A DNA stretch of 64,000 nt from Ignelater luminosus (GCA_011009095.1 VTPC01090566.1:53151-117150), one strand, 5' to 3'. Counted from the first letter of the stretch, positions 49,760 through 61,895 are shown. The notes: a model not told the origin generated them from the sequence alone. A program made the numbers and translations.

Positions 49760-50010
49760 ATACAGGGTGACACAATATACCTTACACATGAACAACCCAC
49801 TATTTATTTATTGCTTTGAATTCTGAGATCTTCTGGATATACAATTGTACATACGATATGGTAGGTAATAATGCTTGTTTAGGTCTCAAACCAATAGTGT
49901 CTTCCAAAGCGGCGGTCATAATTGTTGTACTAGTTTAAATATTAACTACACACAGTTTTATTTATACAGGGTGATTTATTAACTCTCTGGGAAACTTTGG
50001 CAGATGAAAG
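49760..50010 (+). mobile_element. Two truncated CAGGGTG-type transposon ends, about 205 bp apart
   Basis: TATACAGGGTGACACAATAT (about 49762) and TATACAGGGTGATTTATTAA (about 49968) are in direct orientation. They differ after the first dozen bases, so they are ends of two different families or strongly diverged copies. No partners were found. Confidence 0.4.
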
Positions 50011-50399
50011 CTTATTTGATTAAAAAATGTTATATCAATATAGGCCGGGTTCGTCTTAATTAAGGAGTTACAAGCCTTTGAAGAACTGTATCACAAATCA
50101 TAGTGACAATGATGAAACACCAAAATAATGTTGACTATGATAATAACAAAAATTATGTATGTCATGTTCGTAGTTTTTGTTCTGGTCAGACTTCTAATCA
50201 AAATTGTATGCATTTCCGACTGAAAAATAGGCAGATACAGTTCTTGTATATGGGTTTTGTAACGGAAATGTCCTAATTTGTTTTAAGTACAGTTTTAAAT
50301 TTTCGTAAGTAGATGAGCAGTTTATAAATGAAACTGCAAAACTTTCATTTTCTAGCTGTAAATCTTCTGCATAGCTTTTATTTTTGGTACATAACTAAG

Positions 50400-50960
50400 C
50401 CTCCGTAGTACGTTCTTTTCTACATATAAACTTTTAAGATGTAGAACAGAAAAGGCTGATAAATATTTTATCATTAAGGGTCTTTCCATTTTTCGTCTTA
50501 AATCTCTGTCCTCTTTACAAATATTAACTTTATACCTCGAATATACATCACTTCAAAATATGAGGCCAGTTTTTCCACATTTTATGGTTGCTCTATACTC
50601 GTTTGGTTGTGTGTTCTTTATTAACTCTTTACAATGTTTTTTAAATAACAATTCTTTGTCAATGCCCAGCGCAGTCCTAAGTACTTGATTGATTTGCTAC
50701 TTTCTATAACTCTGCCTTTGCCTTGCAGAACTGGCTCTCGTGCTAAGTTCTTCATGCTTATAATCCTACTCTGTGGTTGTTTCTATGCTGTATAGTGTAG
50801 CTTCTTCTTCTTTGCCCATTTCGGGTAAGTTTCTCAAGCCACACTTTATTTCTTCTCAATCTTCCTCACAGAAAGATCTGCCAACAAAATGATCTCTTAT
50901 TTCGACTTCCTCGATCATCATCTGCAGTCCCTGCACTAGTAAGATAGCACTATAGAGCTA
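50400..50960 (-). pseudogene. Degraded R1/Jockey-like reverse-transcriptase fragment
   Basis: On the minus strand short matches to the C-terminal half of R1-type reverse transcriptases can be read in shifting frames: a possible ADD box near 50930, MKNLAREPVLQGKGRVIESS, then SIKYLGL (the KYLGxxLD motif) near 50680, and later a positively charged segment. Stops are frequent. The KYLG motif and spacing are the main support. Chance similarity cannot be ruled out. Confidence 0.35.
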
Positions 50961-51271
50961 GTCAATGGGGTAGTAAAGTTTGTGTATAACCTAAACTTAG
51001 TCTTAGCAGTTATCTGGGAATCTCTTACGTACACGTTGAATAACAACGAATAACGAAGGCATACCCGCAGTTGATCTTTTTACCGACAATCCAGAACCAT
51101 TTAGTTATATTGCTTCAAGTATTATTTTTGTAAGAAGGCCACAACTTGTAGAATCTCGGACATGGTTCGGAAAAGCCTTGAATTGTAGATGGCATTGGAT
51201 TCGGAATATTTTTGACATTGGTGGTCTTGATCAGTTTCCGAATATCTATAATGGGGTAGGTTACAAAACTT

Positions 51272-51373
51272 ACAGAGCTGCAAGTCTACTGTAAGCGAAT
51301 AATACCTCCTGTCTGTAACGTGTTTTCTATGTAAATAGGAGGTATTGTTCGTTCACAGTCGAAACGCTTCTGT
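51272..51373. ncRNA. Long hairpin, candidate microRNA precursor or short foldback
   Basis: Arms 51285-51310 and 51337-51362 pair over 26 positions with 22 Watson-Crick pairs, 2 G-U pairs and 2 single mismatches, closed by a 26-base loop. After a small internal loop pairing resumes (51272-51277 with 51368-51373). The core is ACTGTAAGCGAATAATACCT on the 5' arm against AGGAGGTATTGTTCGTTCAC on the 3' arm. Length, loop size and lack of large bulges are what an animal pre-miRNA looks like. The sequence matches no microRNA I can recall. A short MITE-type palindrome is the alternative. It lies in the 18-kb ace-1 intron, so it could be intronic on the minus strand. Confidence 0.35.
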
Positions 51374-51719
51374 GAGTGCCTCAAATCTACTGTCATGTTT
51401 ACATTGTCGACTTCTTGATGCTTGTGTAAGCAAAATCATATTTGCTGTGCATGCAAGGCATCATAAATGACTTATTTCGCAAGACTGGCTATTTTCCATG
51501 AGAGGAACCACAATGTACTTTCTGATGCAGCTTTCAGGATTCATGGATCAATAAATCAAGTGACGGGCTTGATTGAATTTTTCAATAACCGGAGAGAAAG
51601 TGTCGTGCCTATTCGAGAACGGAACGACATTTATATACAAGACATAAACTACTTTTGGTTTCTTTATCTTTCTAAAGATAGCCGCAATGAAAGAACGGAC
51701 GTCTTCCGTGAACATTTAG

Positions 51720-52283
51720 AACAAAATCTTCGGTATACATATTTGGGTCAAGCAATATCAATAGTCAGAGTTAAAACGTAGAAGTCGATAGGAAAATAAA
51801 ATTTGGATGGGCAACACATGGCCAATTAAAGCACGTCCTAAACGTGAAAATACAAAAGGCAAAAATCTATAATGAATGCATACTTTTAACTGTTACTTAT
51901 GGAGTGGAAACATGGTTATGAAGAAGAAAAGGCTATTAATAAATTAAGAGTACACCAGAGAGAGAAAACTGTTAGGTATATTTCTAAGAAGCCATAAACC
52001 TAACGAATGGATAAGACAGAAAACGCAAGTACAAAACATCATACAACGATCAGCTACCTAAAATGGTAATGGGTAGATCATGTTGCCAGGTACGCTGAAA
52101 ACTGGAGTAGATGCATCAGCCCTTGGGGACCTTCAAGCAAAAGAGATGGTATGACGCTCTTAAGAGAGTTGCAGGGCTTAATTGGTACAAAGTGGCCCAG
52201 AATAAAAATAACTGGAATTACATTAGGGAGACCTGAATATATCCGATTAATAGACAACGGCTGATGATGATGATGATGATGAT
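51720..52283 (+). pseudogene. RTE-like LINE 3' fragment with (GAT)n tail
   Basis: It begins in the frame ending at 51781 with RYTYLGQAIS, then broken frames give GWATHGQLKHVL-like and NECILLTVTYGVETW segments. KAINKLRVHQRE, NEWIRQKTQVQNII and VDHVARYAENWSRCISPWGP follow, then RVAGLNWYKVAQN-like text and RLIDNG. This is the C-terminal end of RTE-type endonuclease/reverse-transcriptase proteins (the KLKWxWxGHVAR...RGRPxxRW region). It ends in a GAT microsatellite (52262-52283), the kind of simple-repeat tail RTE elements have. Many frame breaks make it a dead 5'-truncated copy. Confidence 0.7.
52262..52283 (+). repeat. (GAT)n microsatellite, LINE 3' tail
   Basis: About seven GAT units directly follow the last recognisable LINE codons. 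Confidence 0.85.
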
Positions 52284-52782
52284 TAAGGGTGGATCTTTTT
52301 AAAACCGTCGAATAGTATCGTTTGGAGTGTTTTTGATGTGCATTTTATCAAAATTCTGCCTTAATATATTTTCATATTTGAGCAGTGGCCACTTAAACAT
52401 TAAACGCCTTTTCTGTCTTGCAATTTTGTAAATACCTATTAAGAATTTTACTATTTTTGTACATTCCAGTATAATTAACATTAACATACTATTCTTAAAT
52501 TCTTGCCAATTAAGATTTAGTATCGCACAAAACTTAACAATTAATTATAATCATATTACTACTTGGTAGTTGTACCAGGATCTTATCGAAAAAAAGTTTT
52601 CTTGTATTTCTTACACGCTAAATTTTCCTTTTGGATAATACATTAAAATACCTTCAGCATATATAAATTCGCAAAACTCCTACTACTAGGATTCGTGATA
52701 GATTATCTACGTCACGAAATGGTAGCTACTTTATTTTCTGGAATATCCCGAGGTAACCTTGATAAATATTTAAGGGACTTAC

Positions 52783-52935
52783 GTGTGTGAAGAAGTAGTA
52801 GTAGACCTTCATCCCTCTTTCAGCCATTGCCTCCGCGAAATAATTTGTTGGGCATATAAAAAAGTAATCTCCTACGACGTCTCCGATCATTTTTTGGTTC
52901 AGGTATCCATCGTTCACATGTTCCCAGTCAGTATA
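52783..52935 (-). CDS. ace-1: Acetylcholinesterase (ace-1 type), following internal exon
   Basis: This 153-nt, phase 0/0 exon encodes 51 residues beginning YTDWEHVNDGYLNQKMIGDV and ending VYYYFFTH. It follows the previous exon after a 211-bp intron. The acceptor is TTCTCTTTCAG and the donor is CAC|GTAAGT. It carries the cholinesterase core motif VGDYFFICPTNYFAEA, whose Cys is one of the conserved intramolecular disulphide cysteines of the family. Reading frame and splice phases join directly to the neighbours: ...IVFQ|YTDWE... upstream and ...FFTH|RTSTS... downstream. The only oddity is the very large distance (18.2 kb) to the next exon. No damage is seen. Confidence 0.93.
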
Positions 52936-53146
52936 CTGAAAGAGAAAAAAATTAGGTCTTTCATTCCCAGCAGGAGTACATTAAAAATTCAATTTTGTCA
53001 GAAACTGCATAAAGCTTTTCCTTTATTAAAATTTAATAGAATATTATTCTTTTGAAAATGAAAATAATAGTTAATGTCAACATTTATTTTCATTCAGATC
53101 GTTATCTTAAATAAGGCCTAATTTCAACTAAGATGTAGTTACTTAC
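52936..53146 (-). other. ace-1 intron, 211 bp
   Basis: This short intron has GTAAGT at its 5' end and a T-rich tract then CAG at its 3' end, and joins two phase-0 exon ends. No other feature is seen in it. Confidence 0.9.
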
Positions 53147-53289
53147 CTGAAACACAATCGCGTCGCGCTCCAGGCGACTCATGTTCTTGAATATCGTGTT
53201 TATTATATCATGGTACTTGTCTCTTTGTAGATAACTTGGTCCATCTTTTTCAAAGAAGTCGATAAAATCGTATAAAATAAAATAGGTTC
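53147..53289 (-). CDS. ace-1: Acetylcholinesterase (ace-1 type), internal exon starting just after the catalytic Glu
   Basis: Acetylcholinesterase hydrolyses acetylcholine at cholinergic synapses and is the target of organophosphates and carbamates. This 143-nt exon reads GTYFILYDFIDFFEKDG... and ends ...RDAIVFQ. The first Gly codon is split, so the exon enters in phase 1 and leaves in phase 0. The acceptor is TTTTATTTTCAG and the donor is CAG|GTAAGT. By family alignment the residue just before the first Gly is the catalytic Glu (Torpedo E327), so that Glu must sit at the end of the preceding exon, which is outside the window. Tyr and Phe at exon residues 3-4 correspond to Torpedo positions 330 and 331 of the active-site gorge. 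The insert EKDGPS after the DFF motif is typical of insect AChE1 rather than AChE2 (family knowledge). There is no stop or frameshift. Assignment to AChE is firm; the ace-1 paralogue is very likely. Confidence 0.93.
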
Positions 53290-54599
53290 CTGAAAATAAA
53301 ATAAAAACAGTCACTAATTTGGAAAATACGCTATAGTATATTTTCGGAATGTTTTGAGGAATTTATAATTAGTTTTTCATTCATAACGTGACAGCAAATT
53401 CAAAGGTTGCGTTTTAGGAACACGCACAGACTTTTTAGATACATAATATTCGTATACCCCTACGAATTACTAACTTTGTGGCATTGCTATTACCAGGGGA
53501 GTTTTTCTTACACTTGATGGTTGAAACAAATGTCAGTAAAGATAATTTTAGCAGAGAAGTCTTATTTAGGTTACAACGTTGACATTATTATTTCTCATGG
53601 TGAGGATTTTCTATTTTTGGGTCTTCAATTAAGACGTATGTGTAAGAATGTTTGACATGACATTTTGAATTCTACATCCACTCTTCATTATTTCAAGATT
53701 GAAATCTTAGCTGTGAGGTTTGCTGAGATTTTCTATAGTTTTAAAACATTATTCGTAAGCTATCCTGACAGGGTTTTCAAGAAAATACATAGAAAAAGCA
53801 AATACACATGATTACAGCAAGTTTTTGTCTAGAGATTTCTGTATTTTCAAAAATAATTAGATTGAAGGAAAGTAAGAAATAGGTTCCGAGATCGTTTCGT
53901 TAATCCTCATAGGAACAAACAAATATCAGCAATTCTCAAAAGTTAACTGAAAGTATTTTAAACAAAATTATGATTTTTTAAACTTTGTTCTGAAATCTCA
54001 AATGATCAATACTTCTTATTACAAATTGGATTCATTAGGAGTACTAATCCTATCCAATCGTAAAAACCACGTTGTACCTATGCCGTTAAATTATTTAATT
54101 TTGTAGACCAAATATGCCGCCTTAATGCTCTACATAATTTAGGTATTTATCAAGCACTCAAAGAATTTTTTATTTTCTTTTATTATTATTGTAATGTCTG
54201 GCGCTTAGGTAAAATAATTAATTATCATCACAAAAGGAGGATATAGAATTTTGCAGACAAGTCTAGACTGTTACAACAACGATATGTATAAACACGCCTA
54301 CGAAGTTCCACAGGCTCTCTTTATGATGATAATCTTTGACCTACTAGAACTATATAAACATTCGACATTAGAAAGCTGGCGCTAGTGTAGTTTTCCCTTA
54401 TAAAAGCCTACTAATACAGTAAAATTAGCACCAATAATACCGCATAGGAAAGAAAAAATGGTGAAATTAGTGAAACCTTTTTAAATACAAAAAGGCCTAT
54501 TCTTTAAGAATCCGAATAGTTTCGAGTTCAAACGTACTGTTTACCGTTAGTTCAAGAGTAAAAGTAGAAAAATCTTTAATAATATGCTAACTAGCGGCG

Positions 54600-55480
54600 A
54601 AAGCGAATAAAATTGATTACGGCCTTAACCGTGGTTCTAGTGGTCCGAGACCCAAGGCACCGTCTTCGGGTGCATGCCGAGATTGTTTTGCCTCAGACGA
54701 ATTTGATTTCGGGCCTCATAGGCGTCCGGGTAGCTCTTATCAAAAGATATCGACACGCCGTTTCCTGTTTCGGTTAGTGTCCTTTACTTGCACGCAACGC
54801 CGTTTCATCTACTACTGTTCAGCCGCTAGAGGACGTCACGACGACCGGTCTCTAGCTCGAAAGCTATAATGGCATCGTTCACTGATGAAAACCCATTTTT
54901 GTGCATAAACGAATAGAGCCCAAATTTCCCAAAAAAGCCTTTCGGAAAGCGGTCAATATTTGAACCTTTGCCAAAATTGAATCGAATTGATGAGATTCTC
55001 GAGATCTGAGTTCTAAAGGCATCCCTTTGCCCGCTGCAGATAACTTGCCTCGATTCAGTTAACTTAGCTTTAAAAGTCGTAACTCCGGAACCGAAGCTCT
55101 GATCGAGATGCCGTCTTTACTCAACGTGCACATGTGCGTTGAAACAACTTGCATGGATAACCATGGACGCAAGAAACGACGACTTCTTCAACTTAGTCAA
55201 TATTTCGTTTAATCAACGTTATTTTATGGTTGAAAAAGTCACGTTAAATCTTTTACCAAAATACAACTGGGCACGTTGATTCGACGACATTTACGTGTTT
55301 TCAACGTCAAATCTTCGTCCTTGTGCACTTTGAGCACGGTCAAAAACGCCGAAAACTAGAGAAATCTAAAAATGCAGCAAATACAGTCCTGAGGGAGATC
55401 GATCTTTGATGGGACGCACGATTAAGGGGGCGGGAGCCTCTTCCACTTAATTTTTTCTAGCGTCGTTGTTTATTTACATT
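54600..55480. other. GC-richer block of unknown nature
   Basis: The base composition is visibly higher in G+C than the flanks, with CpG-containing motifs throughout (for example GACGTCACGACGACCGGTCT and CAACGTTATTTTATGGTTGA). Motifs of the type AACGT..TTGA(T/A) recur at 55130-55320. There is no open frame beyond about 50 codons and no TIR was found. It may be an undescribed repeat or the non-coding part of a retroelement. Confidence 0.35.
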
Positions 55481-57024
55481 TACAATTCAAGTTTGGCGGA
55501 TGGCTTTAAAGGATTTTATACATAATGTTTTGGAAAATATGCGGAGAACTAAATACTAAGTAGAACGCATCAAAACATACAAAAAACGTCAACAAAAGAC
55601 TCTCCTATGAGTAACAGTAAAGGAGCTAGAGGACTAACAATAATGGTGTCACACTGTTTGGTGGTCAAACTGCAGTGCATTTGTATGGCGAAATAATAAA
55701 AATGTAACGCCACAATCTTGAATTAATTCATTCACTATTTAAAAGGTATAAGGCAATGCAGAGGAAAGAAAAAAAGAAAGAAAAATGAAAGGGAGCGATA
55801 ATAAGGGTGAGAATGAAGTTTTATATAAATGGTTCGAATAAGGGCACTACCTTTGGATAAGCCCCGTAGTGACTTAATGGTCATCAAATAATAAGAAAAG
55901 AAAAAAAGAAGCGCTTACAAACCAAAATTCTTTAATTATTTTTAGATTACAAAAGGTTATTATATTTTCGAGATCAGCCTGTATTATTCCATAAAGAAAA
56001 TCAAGTGTCTTGTGAGTAGAACGGAGTTCGAAAGTCTGTACAGAGTATATCACAATCAACCATACAAACTTCAGGAGATGATTCCTGAGCATATCTTAAG
56101 AAAAAAGAACATCCATTTCTTCACCGTTTTTGAGATAGAGGATGTTTATCTCAAAAACAGTTAGAGATATCAAAATTTTATCATGAGCAAAATGTTAAAC
56201 ATGTTAAAAGAGGTTTCACTAATTTCGCTATTTTTTCCCTTTCAAAATCTAAGTTTACCGTATTATATATATTACATTTATAACTGCAAAACTACCTTAG
56301 AACCAATCAAATAACCTTGCTTTATGTTTGCTTGTTCTCGAAGTTGAACATCATCTATTGCGACAGATAATAAAAAACAAAAGTGTAACGCGTTGTAGAG
56401 CAAAAATGAGCGACAAATAATTTCTTCTGTTTGAGCGTTACGCTATTTATAACGTAAAAAGTGATATAATCCTAATAAAAACTGTTATTGAGCTATCTTT
56501 CTATTACAGAGAGCTTTTGAATGCCGTACGTTATAATTAGGTACGGCAACGTTAATGAACACGGTACTTGATGATAAAACTAGATCGGTTCAATATTAAC
56601 TAACATATTAATTACAGTATTGCCAAGCAACAAGGATGATCTTGTATCTTGTTCAAAACATGTCGTGCAAACCTCTCCATTGATAACAATATTAATATTC
56701 TGCATTCTTAATCCTCTTATGACATCTTACCACATTTATTATTTCGTATTTTCTATTATAATTCCCGGTGGTAAGTAAAATATAATAGGATATACATACG
56801 TCAGTTTTCATCACGTCCTGACACACAAAAAAAAAGTAAAAATTTAATAAATAGTCATCTATTAAGTTCTATAGGAACATTATAATCAGATTTGATATCC
56901 CAAAGCAATTAATTAAAAGGTGAAAAAGTAAAAGCACTTGCAAGGCAGCCATCTGATCGAGTTTGTATAATAAACAACATAGACACTTCATCAAGTCGGT
57001 TTCATATTATAGTATACACACGTT

Positions 57025-57300
57025 GCAATAAAGGCAAATTCCCAGCCAGGGAAGCTTTGCTAAGCCTAACAACACTTGACGTCGAGAGGGCAGCAGTCAA
57101 AGCGGCTTTTAGGTTGGAAGACCTAGTTTTGTAGAAGGGGCATAATGCGATCGAACCGCGTTAAAAAATAAACCCTCTCTAAGTAACAATATTACTTTAA
57201 GTAGGCTTGACTCACAGAGCACCAGCATTTTAAGCAAACCTGATATCCAAACTGTTATGGCCTCGTGACACTGAGAAATACACAAACTAAACAAAAGGAA
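57025..57300 (+). pseudogene. Non-LTR retrotransposon fragment (RT/RNase H linker)
   Basis: The plus strand reads GKFPAREALLSLTTLDVERA, AVKAAFRLEDL and, with stops, GHNAIEPR and later KYTN. LINE proteins of the R1/Jockey group have TxPxxAxxxLLxLTPLDxxxxxxAxKAAxRLxxLG at the end of the RT region, which this follows closely. The fragment is about 90 codons, broken at about 57132 and later, and stands alone. Confidence 0.5.
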
Positions 57301-59639
57301 GATCTACATAGAGAATATTTTCTCTATGTATTGGAATGTTGTAAGTTAACATCCAAACCTGTTAATCATTGATAAAAAAAAGTTGAATTCTATCATATAA
57401 CAGGATATACAAATTTAAATGTTAATATCATGGTGCATCAGTAGGGATCGGAGTTCAGATCATCATTTGAGAGACGGTTTTTAAGAAGAACAAATTTTTT
57501 TTATAACAAAGGTTTAAAATAAAATATAAAATAAATTATTTTAAAGTGAAATTTTACAATAGATTGACCTATTAAACCCGCAAAGTAAAATACAATAATG
57601 TTATGCACGAAAATTTACACGATAACGTCACCGAACACCCATATTCAAAGCTGGTTTTGACATCATGACATGATCTCGGGTCCTTATGCATAAGTTAGCA
57701 GCGTCTGATCCCAACTTCCCTGTAATTGATAGGAGAACTCTTTTTGTGGTAGCAAAAATAATTTTGGTTTATCTGAAAATCATTTTTCAAAGAGTTTAAA
57801 AGGAAAGATTGGACAGACTAATGAGTACACTATGAGTAAACAAGAATCATTAACAATATTATTAACAATGGAGAAATTTAACAGAAACAAACAAAATGAG
57901 AAGATACTATATCGTTATGCATACGATTAGCAACTAACTGTAAAAGTTAGAACTGACTGTGACTCAATAAAAGTATTCGTGTAAAATCTTTTTTACACAA
58001 CTACTAATTATTACTATAAGTTAGTGGTTCTTAAACTGTAGTCTACAGGTAACTGGAGATTTGGGAGTTAATAGTCAGTGGTCCCCAACTTGATTTTTAA
58101 ATTTAAATTTTCTTTTCATTTCTTTTTGGCTAAGTTTTGAGTGAAACTTCTACGATAAACCATTTACTATATGAGAGACTTCTAAGACCATACCAAGTAC
58201 GGTGATTTAGAAACGGGCAGACATGTTGCTTTAGAAAAGGTTTATTACGTTACAGATATATATTTTAGAAAAAAGTTCTTTTGCGTTGTTTAAGAATAAA
58301 GTTGTTGAAGCATTCATCTTTAATGTACTATATACGTCAAAATTATATGACTGTATCAAATTAAAGGCGTGAAGTGGCGTGCAGCCATATTTAGATATCA
58401 TTTCCCTCCGCGGTACAAGAGAAAAAAGCTGAGGGCAGAAAAACTATCTAGTCCTTAATTTTATGTATGGCCACTATTAAAAATTTTTTTTCCGTTTACA
58501 GTCTTACCACCTAGAGACGTCCAAATGTTGTCAAAAAGGATTCATAACAAAAGAATCAAAAGAACTAGGGGATAAAACTGCTACTAACAAAACTAGCACA
58601 AAAACGATCCATGCATTGCAAACTATGATTGAGAAACCTACTTAATTTCTACCATTGCATTGCCTTGGTATAATTTGAATAAAAGTCTAAGAAATTCCAA
58701 AACATTGCGGTTAATAAAATCAGAAAGCCGCGACGGCGTCAAAAAGAATATTTAGCACAAAAAAGGCAACATTTCCTTTTTATTTGTGGTACCCAAGTTA
58801 GTTTGGATTAATCAAGGGGTCGTTTGCGTCTGTACGGATTTCGAACATTAAAAAAAGTTACCAAGAACATACGTCACAAAAGGTTTCGAATTTTGTTTTT
58901 AAACTATAGCTAATTACTAATTATTTTGAAAGTGTAATCAGATTGCCATTTAAAATAAAAGTTATGCTGTTGATTAGTTAACTTTGCCCAAAATCTACTA
59001 GAATGGTATAAAAACCAGATCTACAAAGATATCTTTATAATCTAGTATTAGTTGGACAAATGTCCAAACGTGAAATTGTTAGCTTTTATTCAACTCCCAA
59101 TTTTGCAATAATTTCTATAACAATGAGGAATTGTGACCAAACACATCCATGTTCGAATTGCCCAAAAGCGATCTCTCTCAAAGTTTCTGAACCAAGAGTG
59201 CAGGAAGTGGTAAAGAGTGCCATAACTTAAACTATATAATGAGTACGTTACCTCAAAATTCGATGTGCTATGTGTGACCATTAGAAGAAATTTAATACCA
59301 AACGATTTAAAATAAGACAGAAATATTAAGAATAAGAAGCATTCTTAGATGTTGTTTCAAACTGCAGGTATAAACAACAATATAAGTTTAACAAAGTGAA
59401 AACAAGTGATCCAAAAAAATCTCATCAAAGTAGGTCAGGGAAAAACTTACGCATGTCTGAAATAATCTTTCTCTGTATCTACCACCTATCGAACTACTAA
59501 CAGAAAATTGAGTTGTAACATAATAAACAGTCACCGTAAATAAGATGAAATATATGAGCGCCATCTTTATTTAAACATAATCTGATTCTGTTTTGAAGGA
59601 CTTAAAGCCATTTTCGAGCATACCCGGTGTATTTATTTA

Positions 59640-60480
59640 TTTTATTTCAAATTTATTCGTTCTCAAAGGTCTTGTGTATCACCGATAGGAGTATTTAGAA
59701 TTGAGTTTTTAATGTATGGCCACAGACGAAAGTCGCAAGGTGTTAAATTGCATAACCTAGAAGGCCTTATTGTTGGCATATTTAAACTAATAATGCGATT
59801 TTCATAAATCTCCGTTAAAGAATTTAGGTTTTCTCTAGTAGTATGTATGCATGTGCCGTCCTGTTAGAAATACTCTTGTCGTCACCTAGTAAAGACTATA
59901 AAAGAGATTGAGCAGTTAGTATTCCTAAAATCTAAAAATAAAATTCTATCACTTTTAAATGCTAACCTTCAAAGAAAATCTGCCCTATAAGTCGCCCGTT
60001 ACTTATTGCTCTCCAGACTCCAATTTTCTAAAGATGCAAAGGAGCTTCAACGAAATAATGTAATATGTAATAAACATTCAAAAACATTAAAAAACCGTTT
60101 TTTTTTCGAAAGGTTCGTTGTTATTTGAAGGTTATCCAAAAACCAGTGGCAGAACTCTTGCTATCGAGATCGATCACTGAGATATAGTTCATGGTAAGCT
60201 GCAGGCAATAGAGTGAAGTTTGAGATCTTGTTTTAAAATCCGATGACGAGTGCCGTAAGAAAGATTTTGTCTGTTGTCGTAAATAACAGATTGATGTATG
60301 CGGCTGCTCGTGCACTGCATGTTGTACATTCTCAATATTTGCCCCGTTTCTTACTTTAGGTCTACCACAGCCTTCTTTACCTTCTACGCTTCCAGTGTCT
60401 CTCAATAAGTCAAAAAGCAATTATCAGTTTTACTAAAAGTATTAAAATGAGCCGCCATTTCAAAGAATTCTTTTTGGAAC
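59640..60480 (-). pseudogene. IS630/Tc1-mariner-like transposase, broken
   Basis: The minus-strand frame 60420-60121 has GCGRPKVRNGANIENVQHAV (N-terminal linker of this transposase group), HEQPHTSICYLRQQT, then a YCLQLTMNYIS helix. Further down, in other frames, come EAPLHL*KIGVWRAISNGRL, then a decayed second-Asp motif (QDGTCMHTTREN, where FQQDGATCHT is expected) near 59850, and LCNLTPCDFRLWPYIKNSIL near 59720 (CDLTPxDFxLWG-type motif). The segment with the first catalytic Asp appears deleted near 60100. There are at least four stops or frameshifts. No clear TIR pair was found around it. Confidence 0.75.
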
Positions 60481-61633
60481 TCTTTGAAAGCATTTTGTAC
60501 GGAATAAACTCTCTAGTCATTCATTTCTTGCCCGTTTCTAAAGTACATTCTAACATTCGGCCACAATTTTAAAAATTTTAAACAGCTTAAAGATTATGTT
60601 TATCCAAATAAAATCAAAAAACTGACAGCTGTAATTTGACACTAGACAACTGACATATAAAATACTATTCAAAATTCTTTTGGAAGTATTGACTAGAATA
60701 ACGAACGGCAATGACCGAGAAGTCCAAAATCGGAACGTTGTATCGACAGGATCTTCTAAAAATATGTTATATTAATCCAAGGTCGTATACAGCACGTTTG
60801 GACTAAACTGACTGCCATCAAAGCACACGGATTAGTAGTAGTAGTATCGGTGTTGATCATTATTTTCTATACTTAACTTTACTTTAACTTTACGTGGAAA
60901 ACATTATTGAGAATTGAACTTGGTGTTTATTATAATAATCTAAAGTCTTCCCGAATACTTTTGTCATGAATGTTAGGTGTGCCGATCACTGATCTTTGCT
61001 GAAGAGGAAGATATAAACATAGACCATCTGGGGAGGTGCAGCGAGTAGCAAACACACTTTGATAAGAACTGGCTGCTTTATTGTTAAAGTATCGTAGTGT
61101 CTGGGTAATGAAAGCATCAAAGGGGTCAAAATTTTATTCTGTTGAAACTCATGGTGGCAAACAATATCAGGCTGTGCCAGTAGAGAGGCGAATGGAATAT
61201 GCATTTTTAAGATGACTAGGAAAAGTTCTTGTCGTGGTAATGGTAGTTTACGTAACTAGTCAGGAAAGTAATACTTTGCTGGATGAGCAGACACGTTCCA
61301 AGACGAGCCTGGAAGTCCAGTAAAGATACTTTACTGACATGTTACGTACAATATTTTTTCTAACACCGGTTTTTTTCGATGCCGAATCACATACAGAGTG
61401 GTATCTGGTACAGATATTGTAGGTATACCAAATTATACTTTTATTATCTTCCTAGTTGATTTTACGGCAAATACGTATAAGTGTCCAGGATGGAACTAAA
61501 TTTATTTATAACTGAGATTTTCTAATAGTTGGTTTATTTATGCATCCTTAATAAATTACATTTTGTTATTCATTTTTAAATTTATGTTCCTGTACTTTAA
61601 ATATTACCATAATTGGCAAATTTTAAGAATGGA

Positions 61634-61705
61634 ATAATGTAGTCATGTGAATACAGCGTCTGACTTCTAATTTAAAGGTCCTGCGTTCGATCCTCGCTGT
61701 AGGAC
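61634..61705 (+). pseudogene. tRNA-Arg(UCU)-like sequence, degenerate
   Basis: GTAGTCATGTGAATACAGCG resembles a D-arm/A box. It is followed by TCTGACTTCTAATTTAAAGG (anticodon arm with loop CTTCTAA, anticodon TCT at 61666-61668) and GCGTTCGATCC (T-arm/B box). The anticodon stem is mostly lost on its 3' side and the T stem and acceptor stem do not pair. It is therefore a pseudogene or tRNA-derived repeat, not a working tRNA gene. Confidence 0.55.
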
Positions 61706-61823
61706 AGTTTCTGACATTTTTAGTTTTTTCTTTAATTTTTATATTAAGCTTTTTTTATAAGTAAAATTATTCTAGTTAATTATTACAAAAAAAAGATGTC
61801 AAATAAAAATTTAAAAAAAAATA

Positions 61824-61895
61824 GTAGCCGGGAACAGGAGTCGAACCCGGATCTCTTGATTAGAAGTCAACATCTGCAACCAAACAACCAAATTC
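61824..61895 (-). pseudogene. tRNA-Arg(UCU)-like sequence, opposite strand
   Basis: The minus strand reads GTTGACTTCTAATCAAGAGA, an anticodon arm with four pairs and loop CTTCTAA (anticodon TCT, 61862-61864). A T-arm with CCGGGTTCGACTCC (four of five pairs counting G-U) follows, and the sequence ends CCCGGCTAC before a run of T suitable as a pol III stop. The A-box region (TGGTTGTTTGG) is diverged and the 5' and 3' acceptor halves do not pair. It is better preserved than its partner 120 bp to the left, towards which it points. Confidence 0.6.

Noticed and set aside
53102..53146. Extension of the ace-1 exon beyond 53147 in the open frame
   Set aside because: The open frame runs on past a perfect GTAAGT donor at 53146-53141, and the protein match stops exactly at that donor.
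60986..61204. Minus-strand frame with a SLPRHYDT stretch, considered as a copia-type gag fragment
   Set aside because: Only about eight residues resemble the gag motif, and the spacing and flanks do not fit.
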